64,000 bases of DNA, taken from the NCBI GenBank assembly GCA_023228065.1, contig JALOBX010000002.1, forward strand, positions 1-64,000. The letters are read 5' to 3'. Source of the DNA: Candidatus Pacearchaeota archaeon. Its GTDB lineage: Archaea; Nanoarchaeota; Nanoarchaeia; Pacearchaeales; GW2011-AR1. A program made the translations under genes and the position numbers. The notes beneath the pieces were generated by a model. It saw only the letters and a list, made by a program, of their open reading frames with translations. It was not told the origin of the DNA and made no database searches. Below, in pieces: positions 8,993 through 18,421 of this stretch (positions are counted from its first letter, which is position 1; every line of letters starts with the position of its first letter).

Positions 8993-10255
8993 CTAAAGTT
9001 CTATTAATTCATAAGGTATATAAAGTTTTCTTGTATCCCAAGATCCATATTTTTCATGAACATACAACATAAGATCTACCCAAGACTTCTTATATTGCGT
9101 TATATCAAATCTTTTTAATATACTTTCTCTCGCAGATTCTCCAAGTGCTAATCTCTCATCTTTTGGCATATAAAAAATTTTCTTCATGGCATCAACAAAA
9201 TCTTCTCTTGATATTCTATCTTCATATATCCAAGGAATCTGTTGTGATCCTATAATATTCTTTGAAACTGGTTTTATACCTACTCCATAATATTTTTCAC
9301 CATCAAAAACTTGATCTTGAAGTCCGCCTGTCATATTAGCAATAATAGGTTTGCCACATGCCATTCCTTCACAAACATTTAATCCAAACCCTTCTGCTTC
9401 TGAAATATTTATTACACAATCACAAACACCATTTAAGGTTGCTATATATTCTATAGGATATGGTTCCATAGAAATAACAACTTGCCCTTTTGTTAATCCA
9501 AGATGTTCCATAATTGAAATCAAATTTGGTCCTTCTACATCAAAGGGATTAGTATGCATAAACAAAACAGACTTATCATGTCCAGTCTCATCAAGAAAAT
9601 CTTTATACCAAAACAGTAAATCACCAGAATTTTTTCTTCTTGCATTTCTATTATTCCAAAACCACACAAACTTATTATGTGATGCACCAAAAATTCTTAA
9701 TCTCTGATTTTCAAATTCTTCTTTACTTAAAGGTTTAAAAATATTTGTATCAACCGCATGAGGTAAATAAACCCTTTCAACATTTGGGGATACTTCTTTT
9801 ACAATGTCATCTGTTAATTTGGATATTGTAGCAATCACATCTGTAGACTTGTAGATTGTTTCATTAAAAGTTGGAGTTGGTTTATTGTCCCAAACATGAT
9901 AATAAACCATAGGAATCAATGGTCTTATTTCATCCTCCATCTGCCATAACCATCCGAAAAACCTAGGATCTGTCATAAACCACAATATATCTGGTTTTTC
10001 TGTTCTTAGAATAGATCTTACTAATTCTGGATTTCCAAATTCTATCACAGGATAGATCGTCCAATCATCTCCCCATTTCTCCGTTTTTGTAGGTTGCATA
10101 CTTTGATGTTTCAATGCTCCACCAAAAGAAATAAAACAAAACTTTCCAGTTTCAAGTAAAGATTCTATGAAAAGCTTCGTTTGATGTGCAACACCTGTAG
10201 GATACAAAGGATGATCACTAAGTGTTAAAATTTTTATCTTTTTCTCATTTTCCAT
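8993..10255 (-). CDS. GT4-type glycosyltransferase
   Basis: I place the start at the ATG at 10255 (MENEKK) because AGGAGG lies seven bases upstream; an in-frame ATG at 10276 has no such site. The protein has about 420 residues with ILTLSDHPLYPTGVAHQT at the N-terminus and SEAEGFGLNVCEGMACGKP as the C-terminal GT4 signature. It shares its architecture with the preceding gene. It is a soluble GT-B enzyme; donor and acceptor are unknown. Confidence 0.88.
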   Translation of the reverse strand: MENEKKIKILTLSDHPLYPTGVAHQTKLFIESLLETGKFCFISFGGALKHQSMQPTKTEKWGDDWTIYPVIEFGNPELVRSILRTEKPDILWFMTDPRFFGWLWQMEDEIRPLIPMVYYHVWDNKPTPTFNETIYKSTDVIATISKLTDDIVKEVSPNVERVYLPHAVDTNIFKPLSKEEFENQRLRIFGASHNKFVWFWNNRNARRKNSGDLLFWYKDFLDETGHDKSVLFMHTNPFDVEGPNLISIMEHLGLTKGQVVISMEPYPIEYIATLNGVCDCVINISEAEGFGLNVCEGMACGKPIIANMTGGLQDQVFDGEKYYGVGIKPVSKNIIGSQQIPWIYEDRISREDFVDAMKKIFYMPKDERLALGESARESILKRFDITQYKKSWVDLMLYVHEKYGSWDTRKLYIPYELIEL

Positions 10256-10266
10256 CAAATATCCTC

Positions 10267-11025
10267 CTAAGAACAATATTTTGTTTTCTTAAAATCACAC
10301 TTATCACAATTTAATTTGTTTTTAACATAAAAATTATTTTGTAAACTAAATAATGCTTTATTCATTAATTCTAAAGCATTGTTAATTTTTTTCTGTCCAG
10401 AAGTAATCTTTACAAATTCTATTCTATCTTTTTTTGCTGTCCTTTTTAACAAGATAAAGTATGTTTCTACCTTTTTAGGATCTATTTTTAATTCTTCAAG
10501 CAAGAAATATTTATAAAATGCAAGTTGATAACCAGTTAATTTATCTGATTTTTTTCTTGCATCCCATCCCCAAGAAGTTGTTTTCCAATCAATAATTTTA
10601 TATTCATCACCAATTTTTATTATAAGGTCTATATAACCAAGAAAATTCATTTGTTCGTTTAAAGAATATTCTATTCTTTTTTCTGTACTAATAACTTCAA
10701 AATCACCAAATCTATTTTTTATCGCTGGAACTGCTTCTTCTAAAAGAAGCACAGACTGTTCTCTTAAAGTGTTTATTAACTTTTCATCACATTTTTTTAA
10801 GCACATTATTTCCTGCTCAAACTTTTTCTTAAATTCATTATGTTTATCAAATTTTTCATTTAACAAAAGATTTTCTATAACATAATGCATAGAACTACCA
10901 AAAGCAGTAAATTCACTGTGATTAAATTCTTTTACTTTATCAACATAAACAATCTTATATGAATAAGGACATTTATTCCACTGATTTATGGCAGAAAAAC
11001 TTATATGCTTTTTTTCTTCATTCAT
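10267..11025 (-). CDS. PD-(D/E)XK nuclease, Cas4/RecB-like, with Fe-S cysteines
   Basis: The 252-residue protein has an N-terminal Cys in NQWNKCPYSYK, a nuclease core with GYIDLIIK (D) and YKIIDWKTT (D-x-K), and a C-terminal CDKCDFKKTKYC cluster. One N-terminal plus three C-terminal cysteines is the arrangement of 4Fe-4S Cas4/AddB-type exonucleases. It sits between the sugar genes and a metallopeptidase-like gene and overlaps the latter by 8 bp. It probably processes DNA ends during replication, recombination or packaging. Confidence 0.85.
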   Translation of the reverse strand: MNEEKKHISFSAINQWNKCPYSYKIVYVDKVKEFNHSEFTAFGSSMHYVIENLLLNEKFDKHNEFKKKFEQEIMCLKKCDEKLINTLREQSVLLLEEAVPAIKNRFGDFEVISTEKRIEYSLNEQMNFLGYIDLIIKIGDEYKIIDWKTTSWGWDARKKSDKLTGYQLAFYKYFLLEELKIDPKKVETYFILLKRTAKKDRIEFVKITSGQKKINNALELMNKALFSLQNNFYVKNKLNCDKCDFKKTKYCS

Positions 11026-11692
11026 TTTGATAAATTTCTACAAGTTTTTGATATAAATTTGGACTAATCTTTTCTAAATAAGAATTATCTTCCTCTAAAA
11101 CATATGTTTCAAATCCAGTTGCAAAATATTCTCTCAGTGTCGTAGCACTATAAGGAGAAATAAATAACCCTTGTGTAAAGGATGATAATTTTTCATACCC
11201 GATTACTTTATAAAATAAATCATCTACTGTATATCTTTTTGATTTCTTATAAGAATCAACAGAAAAACCATGTTCATCTAATATAGATGATAATTTATTA
11301 AACTTCATCTCATACTCTTCTTTTATCTTATCATCTTTATAAAGAAAATTAGTATATTGCTCTTCTATAGCATGTCCTATCTCATGAATAACATCTTCAA
11401 TAACATCATTAACATTTACTTGCCTATTTGTTATATATATGACACCATTGTCATATAGAGAGTCTATTTCTCTTTTTTTAAGTTCTGCAAAATCTCCAAT
11501 TTTAATTGTAGATATGTTTTTGATTAATTTTTCTGGGATTTCTTCTAGTCTGTTCCAGACTATTGCTGAATCTATCGTCAAAGGAAACTTATCTTTATAT
11601 TCAATATTTATTCTTCCATTAAATATTGATTTTTGTCTCAAAGACTCTTTTAACTCATTTGAATTTTTTCTTATATACTCTTCATTCAACAT
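11018..11692 (-). CDS. HExxH metallopeptidase-like phage protein
   Basis: The 224-residue protein has a zinc-peptidase motif HEIGHAIEE at about residues 103-111 and a possible third ligand in REYFATGFETYV downstream. No signal peptide is seen. The context (nuclease on one side, small unknown genes on the other, structural genes further upstream) suggests a late phage function such as virion maturation, but that is inference. It overlaps both neighbours by about 8-11 bp. Confidence 0.7.
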   Translation of the reverse strand: MLNEEYIRKNSNELKESLRQKSIFNGRINIEYKDKFPLTIDSAIVWNRLEEIPEKLIKNISTIKIGDFAELKKREIDSLYDNGVIYITNRQVNVNDVIEDVIHEIGHAIEEQYTNFLYKDDKIKEEYEMKFNKLSSILDEHGFSVDSYKKSKRYTVDDLFYKVIGYEKLSSFTQGLFISPYSATTLREYFATGFETYVLEEDNSYLEKISPNLYQKLVEIYQNE

Positions 11693-11951
11693 CTTTATTT
11701 TTTCTGCCTTTTACATCTCTTGGATCTCTCTTCTTTTTGTTTGTTACAGATTTTGTTTCTTTCTTTTCTATGATAATTTCTTCTTTGCACAATCTCTTCT
11801 TAAGAACAAACTCTGTCATTGTTCTATTTATATACTTTCTTCGTATCTTTGTTTGGAAAGATTCATCTATCAATTTTCTTGCGTTTAACGCATCTTCATA
11901 AGATACAAATTTAGTTACAATTTCCCAAGGTTTTCCAGCATTATTCTCCAT
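11682..11951 (-). CDS. small basic protein, unknown
   Basis: The protein has 89 residues with a lysine-rich tail (KKRDPRDVKGRKNK), suggesting nucleic-acid or virion contact. No family is recognised. It overlaps both the metallopeptidase-like gene and the next small gene by about 11 bp, so translational coupling is likely. Confidence 0.6.
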   Translation of the reverse strand: MENNAGKPWEIVTKFVSYEDALNARKLIDESFQTKIRRKYINRTMTEFVLKKRLCKEEIIIEKKETKSVTNKKKRDPRDVKGRKNKDVE

Positions 11952-12270
11952 TTTTTTCTCCTATAATCTCTTCTTTTACATATTCCTTATTATCAAAAAC
12001 AATCTTATGCCCTTCAACGTGTAAAATACCCATATTGTCAAAAGCAATCTTATGCCCTTCGTCGTGTAAAATAGATAACATTTCTGCGTTTTCTAAATTC
12101 TTTATTTTTTTATATGCAGAAACTATCAAATTTAAATCTTCTAAGCTCTTAAGTCCTTCATATAATAAAACTTTTATTGTGTGTTCTGCTGACCACCTAT
12201 TACCTTCCTCTACTTCTTTGATTCTTGCTTTAAGAACTTCATCTTTAATGTCTTTAATCATTTCAAGCAT
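11941..12270 (-). CDS. small protein, paralogue of the next gene upstream
   Basis: This is a 109-residue protein whose first 45 residues (ARIKEVEEGNRWSAEHTIKV) match the start of the 12263-12538 product, so the pair arose by tandem duplication. Its middle carries two related segments, HDEGHKIAFDN and HVEGHKIVFDN, an internal repeat. AGGAGACAAAA precedes the ATG at 12270. The function is unknown. Confidence 0.65.
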   Translation of the reverse strand: MLEMIKDIKDEVLKARIKEVEEGNRWSAEHTIKVLLYEGLKSLEDLNLIVSAYKKIKNLENAEMLSILHDEGHKIAFDNMGILHVEGHKIVFDNKEYVKEEIIGEKNGE

Positions 12271-12538
12271 TTTTGTCTCCTATCGAAACACTGGTTGTTC
12301 CTGAAGTTGAACTATACCAATCACTAGGTTTATATTCATATGGAGTACATCCATAATATACTGCTGGAGTTGTAAACAAATATGGGTTTATATTTGTGTT
12401 TTGATCTTCTTCTAATAAATCCAAACCTTCATACAATAAGGTTAATATTGCATATTCTTCTGACCACTTATTCTTTTCCATTAACTTATTTATTCTTTCT
12501 TTAAGAGTTTCATCTGTTATTCTAATTATTTCATGCAT
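12263..12538 (-). CDS. small protein, paralogue of the downstream gene
   Basis: This is a 91-residue protein with the shared N-terminal helix region (ERINKLMEKNKWSEEYAILT, then LLYEGLDLLEE) and a Tyr/Ser-rich tail. GAGGTAAAGAAT precedes its ATG at 12538. Its tail differs completely from its paralogue, so the conserved part is probably a dimerisation or binding module. The function is unknown. Confidence 0.65.
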   Translation of the reverse strand: MHEIIRITDETLKERINKLMEKNKWSEEYAILTLLYEGLDLLEEDQNTNINPYLFTTPAVYYGCTPYEYKPSDWYSSTSGTTSVSIGDKNA

Positions 12539-12572
12539 ATTCTTTACCTCATAATTCTTAATATAACTAATA

Positions 12573-12947
12573 TCATTCTTTATCAGGATTGTTAACCATT
12601 TTATTAAAAAAATATTCAGGAGATTTTGAATATTTTTTTAATAAACTTATTGCAGAACCCCGAGTAATACCCAAAAATGAAGAAACATCAGCAGCAGTCT
12701 TGCAAAAATTTTCAGAATGTCGCACAATTATTATTCTTAAAAGTCTTTTTAAATTTTTATAAAGAGACATCCCATATAAAGAACCTTTGGCAAAAACAGA
12801 AGCTAATTCAAGTTTTAACAAAACAACTTCTTCTAAACTTAATCGTGATAACATAAATTCAAATTCTTCATTACTTTTATTTTCTTTTCTTAATTGTTTA
12901 GAAATGGAAGTAAATGGATTGTGTTTGTATTCATACAAAAAAAACAC
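12573..12947 (-). CDS. probable HTH DNA-binding protein
   Basis: The protein has up to 124 residues if the GTG at 12947 is the start; the start is uncertain because the ribosome site is weak. The C-terminal half, TAADVSSFLGITRGSAISLL, reads as a helix-turn-helix. It lies alone between small genes and virion-type genes, so it could regulate late transcription. That is inference from position. Confidence 0.55.
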   Translation of the reverse strand: MFFLYEYKHNPFTSISKQLRKENKSNEEFEFMLSRLSLEEVVLLKLELASVFAKGSLYGMSLYKNLKRLLRIIIVRHSENFCKTAADVSSFLGITRGSAISLLKKYSKSPEYFFNKMVNNPDKE

Positions 12948-12964
12948 CTATTTAACCATATAAA

Positions 12965-13261
12965 TTATAATGTGACTTTTTTAGACTTTTTTTTCGTATA
13001 AGGACTTGAAAATATAGGTGGTTTTTTTTCAATTTTCTCAACCTTTTTTTCAAGAATAGATAATGCCTCTTTAACTTTTGATCCACATGCTTTCATATCA
13101 TAATATCCATCAGTCCATTCAGTGATAAAATAATCTACATTACCACCAAATCCAAAGCATTGATTTAAGCATTTGCTAAACAAAGCATAATCAGTATCTT
13201 TTAATGTTCTAAGCATACCACCAAATCCATTAATATAGTCTAAAGCTTCTTTTCTTTCCAT
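12965..13261 (-). CDS. small unknown protein downstream of a virion-type gene
   Basis: I choose the ATG at 13261, where TAATG joins it to the upstream stop; an in-frame GTG at 13276 is possible. The roughly 98-residue protein has a central FGFGGNVDYFITEWTDGYYD segment and a lysine-rich C-terminus. No family is recognised. Tight coupling to the 13261-14298 gene suggests a virion assembly partner. Confidence 0.6.
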   Translation of the reverse strand: MERKEALDYINGFGGMLRTLKDTDYALFSKCLNQCFGFGGNVDYFITEWTDGYYDMKACGSKVKEALSILEKKVEKIEKKPPIFSSPYTKKKSKKVTL

Positions 13262-14298
13262 TATGTTATGTTCCACTCCATCATAAATCCTTTGTTTAAA
13301 TCAGTATCTTCAAGCGAACCACTTACAGGCACATATCTAAGTCTATAAGGAAGTTGATAACAATATAAAGATCCAGAGGTAATCGTATGAGAAGAACCCG
13401 TTGCATTTATTGCACTTGAAGCATACTCTGTTGCAGCAACACTGCCAGTGAATGAAGAAGATGTAAACCAACTTGCTGTTCCAGCAGCAAAACTCATTGA
13501 TGCAGAATTTCCATCAGTTCCTCTATTAATATAGTCATAAATTGTAATAGCACCAGCAGAGGCAGATGCATACCAATAACTTGAACTATTGATTGCTCCA
13601 ACAATATTTGAAGCAATTTCTGTTGGAGTAAACGAAGCAGAATAATACCACCAACTACCAGTTGCACTCCCAGAAGTTTCTGTAAGTCCATAGGTAAAGA
13701 CTTGTCCACTGCTTTCAGTAAGAGCAAATAAGTCTCCCAATGTCCCACTTGATCCACTCGCAATCGTAAACACTCCTGATGATGGAGTGTTTGCTGTATA
13801 ATCTACTTTAAGAGAACTATAAGGTGATCCTAAAATCTGATATCTAACTGTATAATCCAATTTACCAACATTTGTTGATCCTGTAAATGTTAAGAAACTT
13901 GCTTCAGTTGCCATAATTTTGAAATCATAATTCGATGCACTTGGATAACAATTTGTATCCATAAAATATGCTTTAGGACTAGAAAGATCGTAAACACATC
14001 CATTTGTTTTTAACGATTCGGTTGTAGAATTATCCAACCAATAATGATAACGAGCCGTACCAATATCAGTGGTTTCTCCATTTGTAAAAAGATCATATAC
14101 ATCATCTGCGTCTGCTAAAAGAAGAGACTCTTCTTGAGTCCACATTTTATAAACAGATTGATTTGATTTTCCACCGTATAAAGCAGTTTTCATTAGCGCT
14201 TCAAACTGTGCAGATCCATAATTTGCATAATTCAAAACAGAATTATCATCTATATATGCACCAATCATCGCCTTACGTCTTCTACCACGAGGATTCAT
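13261..14298 (-). CDS. probable virion structural protein, Ser/Thr/Gly-rich
   Basis: The 345-residue protein is rich in Ser, Thr, Gly, Ala and Tyr from about residue 130 on, in beta-strand-like runs (SGSSGTLGDLF, TETSGSATGSWWYY). The N-terminus is basic and conserved-looking (MNPRGRRRKAMIGAYIDD). The composition is typical of phage tail, fibre or decoration proteins. The start has GGAGAACAAGGA upstream. I cannot name its exact place in the particle. Confidence 0.6.
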   Translation of the reverse strand: MNPRGRRRKAMIGAYIDDNSVLNYANYGSAQFEALMKTALYGGKSNQSVYKMWTQEESLLLADADDVYDLFTNGETTDIGTARYHYWLDNSTTESLKTNGCVYDLSSPKAYFMDTNCYPSASNYDFKIMATEASFLTFTGSTNVGKLDYTVRYQILGSPYSSLKVDYTANTPSSGVFTIASGSSGTLGDLFALTESSGQVFTYGLTETSGSATGSWWYYSASFTPTEIASNIVGAINSSSYWYASASAGAITIYDYINRGTDGNSASMSFAAGTASWFTSSSFTGSVAATEYASSAINATGSSHTITSGSLYCYQLPYRLRYVPVSGSLEDTDLNKGFMMEWNIT

Positions 14299-14384
14299 TC
14301 CTTGTTCTCCAGAAATATTTTATCAGAAATCTATCTAAAATTAAATAGTTTTAAAAAACATCTTATTCCACAACAAATTTATTT

Positions 14385-15134
14385 TTATTCATTACCAAGT
14401 TCTAAGTCTAATTCTTCATCACTTATCCCTGTTTCATCTGATTCACCTTCTGATCCTTCTAATCCGCCTTCTGTTTCTCCAGAATCTATTTCTTTTCTTT
14501 CATCTTCATATTGTTTTGTTGTTGGTTCTGAAAGTTTCGATTGTAATTCATCTTCCCATTTATCGAAATAAAGTTTAATATTTGTTAAAAGATAATCATA
14601 AAACAATTCTCTATCTTTATCATTCGCTAATGCAGTATAAGAATCTATTATATTTGTTTGAATTTTTTTATATGATCTAAATGCAATATTTCTTCCTGTT
14701 TCATCTTCCCCGGAGATCCCGAATTCTTTTTCTTCTCTTTCTTCATCTGTTAATCCTTTGTCATTTTCGATATCAATAAATGCTTCTTCATCTGGTATTT
14801 CATTATCTTTATCTACATCAACTTGAATATCTTCTTGCAGGTCTAATATTCCATTGTCATCAGTCTCCACTGATCTCGAAGGAGCTAAAGAATTTTGAAT
14901 CGCATTGATTATATGAGATCTAAAAGATTTTCTTTGTTTTTCATCAGAAGTTAATTTCTTATAATCTTCTTCTAAAGAAGGAATTATTTTTTTCAAAAGA
15001 TCTTCAAGAACATTAATACCAGTTGATTCGTTTGGAGAATTAACATCTATCTTTTCTTGAATAATTTTTTTTGCCTTATCTCTCACATACTTACGTAACA
15101 AAATTTCTGTTATCATTTCATTTCTTGAAAACAT
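14385..15134 (-). CDS. acidic phage protein, possible scaffold or internal head protein
   Basis: The 249-residue protein is strongly acidic. It begins with a basic helix (ITEILLRKYVRDKAKKII) resembling the N-termini of many T4-like marine phage proteins. The body is rich in Asp and Glu and ends ELDLELGNE. It contains NIAFRSYKK, echoing AFRSYEE in the 17223-18389 protein. AAGGAGAATAAAT precedes the start, which lies 3 bp from the large upstream gene. A scaffold role is a guess from charge. Confidence 0.5.
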   Translation of the reverse strand: MFSRNEMITEILLRKYVRDKAKKIIQEKIDVNSPNESTGINVLEDLLKKIIPSLEEDYKKLTSDEKQRKSFRSHIINAIQNSLAPSRSVETDDNGILDLQEDIQVDVDKDNEIPDEEAFIDIENDKGLTDEEREEKEFGISGEDETGRNIAFRSYKKIQTNIIDSYTALANDKDRELFYDYLLTNIKLYFDKWEDELQSKLSEPTTKQYEDERKEIDSGETEGGLEGSEGESDETGISDEELDLELGNE

Positions 15135-15136
15135 AT

Positions 15137-16945
15137 TTATTCTCCTTTTTTTACTTGTATTTTATTATATTTTTTTATTGTATGCAAAATTTGATTTGCT
15201 TTTCCTCTAAGAAAACCTGGAAGGTAATCCGAGAACACTTCTAATTCATTATTAACTATAGCATCTCTCATTCTAGTAGAACTAAGCGGTAATCCTGTTT
15301 GTATCTCAGAAAACAAAGATGATCCTTCAATATTAACTATATAATCAGATCCAAATAGAATCTTTACACCACTTCTCGCATATTTTTTAACAGAATCATT
15401 AAATCTATCTTCATCCTTACTAGAAACTCCTAAAATTATGGTATCTCCTGGTTGAGCATACTCTTCTCTATTTTCTTGATTCGCAACAAACTGTAGGACA
15501 GATCCTACAGGTGAATTAACTGGTGATTCTAGAATATAAACATTTTTTGCCCAAGATTGTCCTTTAAGATATAAATTGAACATCCATTTTGAAGTATCAA
15601 ATCCAATATCGCTTCCATCTGCTGCTTTTCTTGATAAAGGAGATATAAAAACAATAACTTTGTCAGAAATAAGTGCATATCGCTTTATCATTTCTAAATG
15701 ACCTCTATGTGGAGGTTTAAAAGATCCAGGAATAACAGTAATATCCGCTATCTTTTCAATCAACCGTTCGTTAAGAACTTGTTTTTCGTCTGAATCTGAT
15801 TTTGAAATATTTGGAATATTTGGATTATATTTTATAATACCATTTATTTGATTAAGAGGAGCAAAATTTCCTGTAATCTTATATACTTTATCTTTATAAA
15901 TAAAAACAAATCCTTCACTGGAATTGGTGATATCTTCTGCCTTTTCTAATTTTAGAAGTTGTCTTTCAAGAATTTCTATCGCTTTTTCATCTCCGTTTCT
16001 TCTAATTTCTTCAACAGCGGTATTATATAAATTCTGCAACCTTGTCACTTCTTCTTTATCATTTTCTATAAAAGAACTATCAAAATCATTTAATATTTCT
16101 ACAGAAAATTTATGAACTAAATCTTCTAAAGGAAGAATTGCCTGTTTATAATACTTCCCAGAAGGTTTAAGTATTTTTTTTATTATTTTTTTCATGGATT
16201 CAGTATCAGTATAATTTCCATTTTTTTCAACAATCTCTTTCAATCTTCTTACTATAAACTCGAATATTGTTGAATCTTTCGATAAAGAATTATCTTTTAA
16301 CAACCTATCTATTGAATTTTTTATATTGTTATAAACACTAAATTTCATTTGATGATCTAAAATTTGGATTGCATCCATACGAACTAAGTAATCATGCATA
16401 TTAACATTGTGTTCAGAATCAGAAAATATCTGTTGAAGAGATATTATATTATCTTTCAAATCTATATTTTTAATTATTTCTGTTTTTTTATTTACTTCTA
16501 AACTTCCTGTTAAATGAATAATTATTGCTTTAACATCATATTTTAAAACATTGAAATAATCTGGACTTATTATTTCACAATTATAAAATTTATAATTTTC
16601 TCCATCATCAAACAATTCTTTTTGCTGTTCCGGTTTTATTTTTTTAACAATAGAAGAAAAAACATTCATTGCATTATTAAAAACATTTGATAATTGTTCT
16701 TTCTCTTTGAGTTTTAAGGACATATCTGTAAGAGTAAGACCACCTTGCTTTAGTTCTGATTTATTTCTAGCAACTTTTACATTCATTGAAGATATATCAA
16801 AAGAAACAAAAAGATTTATTCCATCTATTTTTTCACTTCCTTTTATTTTTTTTTCATATAAACCATCAAGAATTTCATTCAATTCACCAAATGTTAAATC
16901 ATAATCTTCATAAAGATGATTTATATGTCCTGCCAAACCACCCAT
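15137..16945 (-). CDS. fusion of ligase-like nucleotidyltransferase and NMN adenylyltransferase-like domain
   Basis: The protein has 602 residues. The N-terminal domain has SEKIDGINLF (a K-x-D-G motif I) at about residues 37-46, and later EGFVFIYKDKVYKIT, resembling motifs IV and V of the ligase/capping superfamily. From about residue 405 a cytidylyltransferase-like domain follows: PGSFKPPHRGH (HxGH) and LSSTRMRD. Proteins starting like this one (MGGLAGHINHLYED) occur, as far as I recall, in T4-like marine phages near structural genes. It is joined by TAATG to the upstream gene. Possible roles are NAD metabolism or RNA/DNA end adenylylation. Confidence 0.75.
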   Translation of the reverse strand: MGGLAGHINHLYEDYDLTFGELNEILDGLYEKKIKGSEKIDGINLFVSFDISSMNVKVARNKSELKQGGLTLTDMSLKLKEKEQLSNVFNNAMNVFSSIVKKIKPEQQKELFDDGENYKFYNCEIISPDYFNVLKYDVKAIIIHLTGSLEVNKKTEIIKNIDLKDNIISLQQIFSDSEHNVNMHDYLVRMDAIQILDHQMKFSVYNNIKNSIDRLLKDNSLSKDSTIFEFIVRRLKEIVEKNGNYTDTESMKKIIKKILKPSGKYYKQAILPLEDLVHKFSVEILNDFDSSFIENDKEEVTRLQNLYNTAVEEIRRNGDEKAIEILERQLLKLEKAEDITNSSEGFVFIYKDKVYKITGNFAPLNQINGIIKYNPNIPNISKSDSDEKQVLNERLIEKIADITVIPGSFKPPHRGHLEMIKRYALISDKVIVFISPLSRKAADGSDIGFDTSKWMFNLYLKGQSWAKNVYILESPVNSPVGSVLQFVANQENREEYAQPGDTIILGVSSKDEDRFNDSVKKYARSGVKILFGSDYIVNIEGSSLFSEIQTGLPLSSTRMRDAIVNNELEVFSDYLPGFLRGKANQILHTIKKYNKIQVKKGE

Positions 16946-17223
16946 TATTTTACCTCATTAATATCAAATTCTGGCATACCATCTACTAAAGCATGATATA
17001 CCCATATTTTATTATTTTGCATCACTTCAATTTTCATACCATCTCGAAACCAACCAATACGTTCTTCTTGTGAAGCATCCCGCCACATATCAGATACAAC
17101 TTCACTAGCAATTAGAAAGGGATGATTCTCAACTTCATATCCATCATTGTCTCGTGTCCACTTTGGATATGTTGTCCATTCACAACCAACAAGATGTCCC
17201 ATCCATTGCCCCAATTCACCCAC
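16945..17223 (-). CDS. small Trp-rich unknown protein
   Basis: This is a 92-residue protein starting with GTG at 17223 inside TAGTG, so it is coupled to the upstream gene's stop. It is rich in Trp and Gly (QWMGHLVGCEWTTYPKW) and has no membrane segment. No family is recognised. It sits between an HExxH protein and the ligase-NMNAT fusion. Confidence 0.6.
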   Translation of the reverse strand: MGELGQWMGHLVGCEWTTYPKWTRDNDGYEVENHPFLIASEVVSDMWRDASQEERIGWFRDGMKIEVMQNNKIWVYHALVDGMPEFDINEVK

Positions 17224-18389
17224 TACTTCACCTCATCTTTAAAGAAATTAAACATTTCTGTAAAAGTTTCAAATGTCTCTTTTGTAGTGTTATCTTCAAT
17301 AATTAAAACACTCATTAATAAACTAGATTTATCTATATCAATCTTTATAATACTGTTTCTTGCTGAAGAAACATTATTTTCTCTATAAAATTCAATATGA
17401 TACGGAAAATGAGTTCCTTTATCATATAAAACAAATCCTAAATTTTCATAAGACGAAATAATTGTTTTTAATGACTTTTTGTACTCTTCCGCATTGTTTG
17501 AATCATTTTCTATAAAGTTTTTAAAATCCAAAATAGCATTTTTATCTATATATTTTTTGTAATCTACTATATAATTACTTTTTGTTTCACTAAATTCATT
17601 AATAGGAAAATAAAATCCATTTATATAATCTTCAAAGATTTTTTTCTTTGTTTCTGTAGAATTTATATCAACTTCTAAAAAAAGAGGTCTAACTATATAG
17701 AATATATCATTTTTCTTAAATTTAAAATACTCCCCATCACCAGATGTTTGTAATTTTAATCCTAGATTTTCCAGTTTTTGAACAAAAATACTTTTGAATT
17801 TATTCTTAAATAATATTTCTATTTTATTTTCTTCTTCGTTGTCTAATGTTTCGTCATATTGATTTAGTAATTTGCTTAATACTTGAAATTCAGTATTTTC
17901 TTTATAATATTCTACCTGTTCTTTTAAAATTCTAGATTTTAGTCTTTGATTTTTTTTCTTTGATTCATTGCTTCTTCTTTCTTCTTTCTTCTTTTCTTCA
18001 TATGAACGAAAAGCCATATTGCCTTCTGCAAACGCTTCTTCTTCTAAACCCCTTAAATGTTTATTCTTATTAAAATATCCTTCACCTTGATATCCAAAAT
18101 CCTCAAGATTTCCCATTTCATTTTGTTTGTGGTGTACTAATTCATGACAGATTGATCTTAAAATATCTTTTGGATGTCTATTGTTTGTATAAACTCCTAT
18201 ATGTCTCTGATCTGGATTATAAAATGCCGTATTCGCTAGCATATCTTTAGAATTATCTTGATTATGCATTAAAGATATAGATGGATAATTATTGAATTCC
18301 ATATATGCTTTAACAAACTTAAGCATATCTTTTGTCGCTTCAATAAGATCATTTAAATTCTCAGATGTCTGATTTATTATTTCTATCAT
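17223..18389 (-). CDS. HExxH protein of the structural region, possible virion protease
   Basis: The 388-residue protein has a zinc-peptidase motif CHELVHHKQ at about residues 81-89, followed by EEEAFAEGNMAFRSYEE, where a Glu could be the third ligand. A lysine-rich linker and a long C-terminal domain without known motifs follow. Its place among virion-type genes suggests a protease acting in head or tail maturation, or carried in the particle. The protease fold is likely; the role is inferred. Confidence 0.65.
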   Translation of the reverse strand: MIEIINQTSENLNDLIEATKDMLKFVKAYMEFNNYPSISLMHNQDNSKDMLANTAFYNPDQRHIGVYTNNRHPKDILRSICHELVHHKQNEMGNLEDFGYQGEGYFNKNKHLRGLEEEAFAEGNMAFRSYEEKKKEERRSNESKKKNQRLKSRILKEQVEYYKENTEFQVLSKLLNQYDETLDNEEENKIEILFKNKFKSIFVQKLENLGLKLQTSGDGEYFKFKKNDIFYIVRPLFLEVDINSTETKKKIFEDYINGFYFPINEFSETKSNYIVDYKKYIDKNAILDFKNFIENDSNNAEEYKKSLKTIISSYENLGFVLYDKGTHFPYHIEFYRENNVSSARNSIIKIDIDKSSLLMSVLIIEDNTTKETFETFTEMFNFFKDEVK

Positions 18390-18421
18390 TTTTTAAAATT
18401 ATCCTTAATACTCTTCTATTA

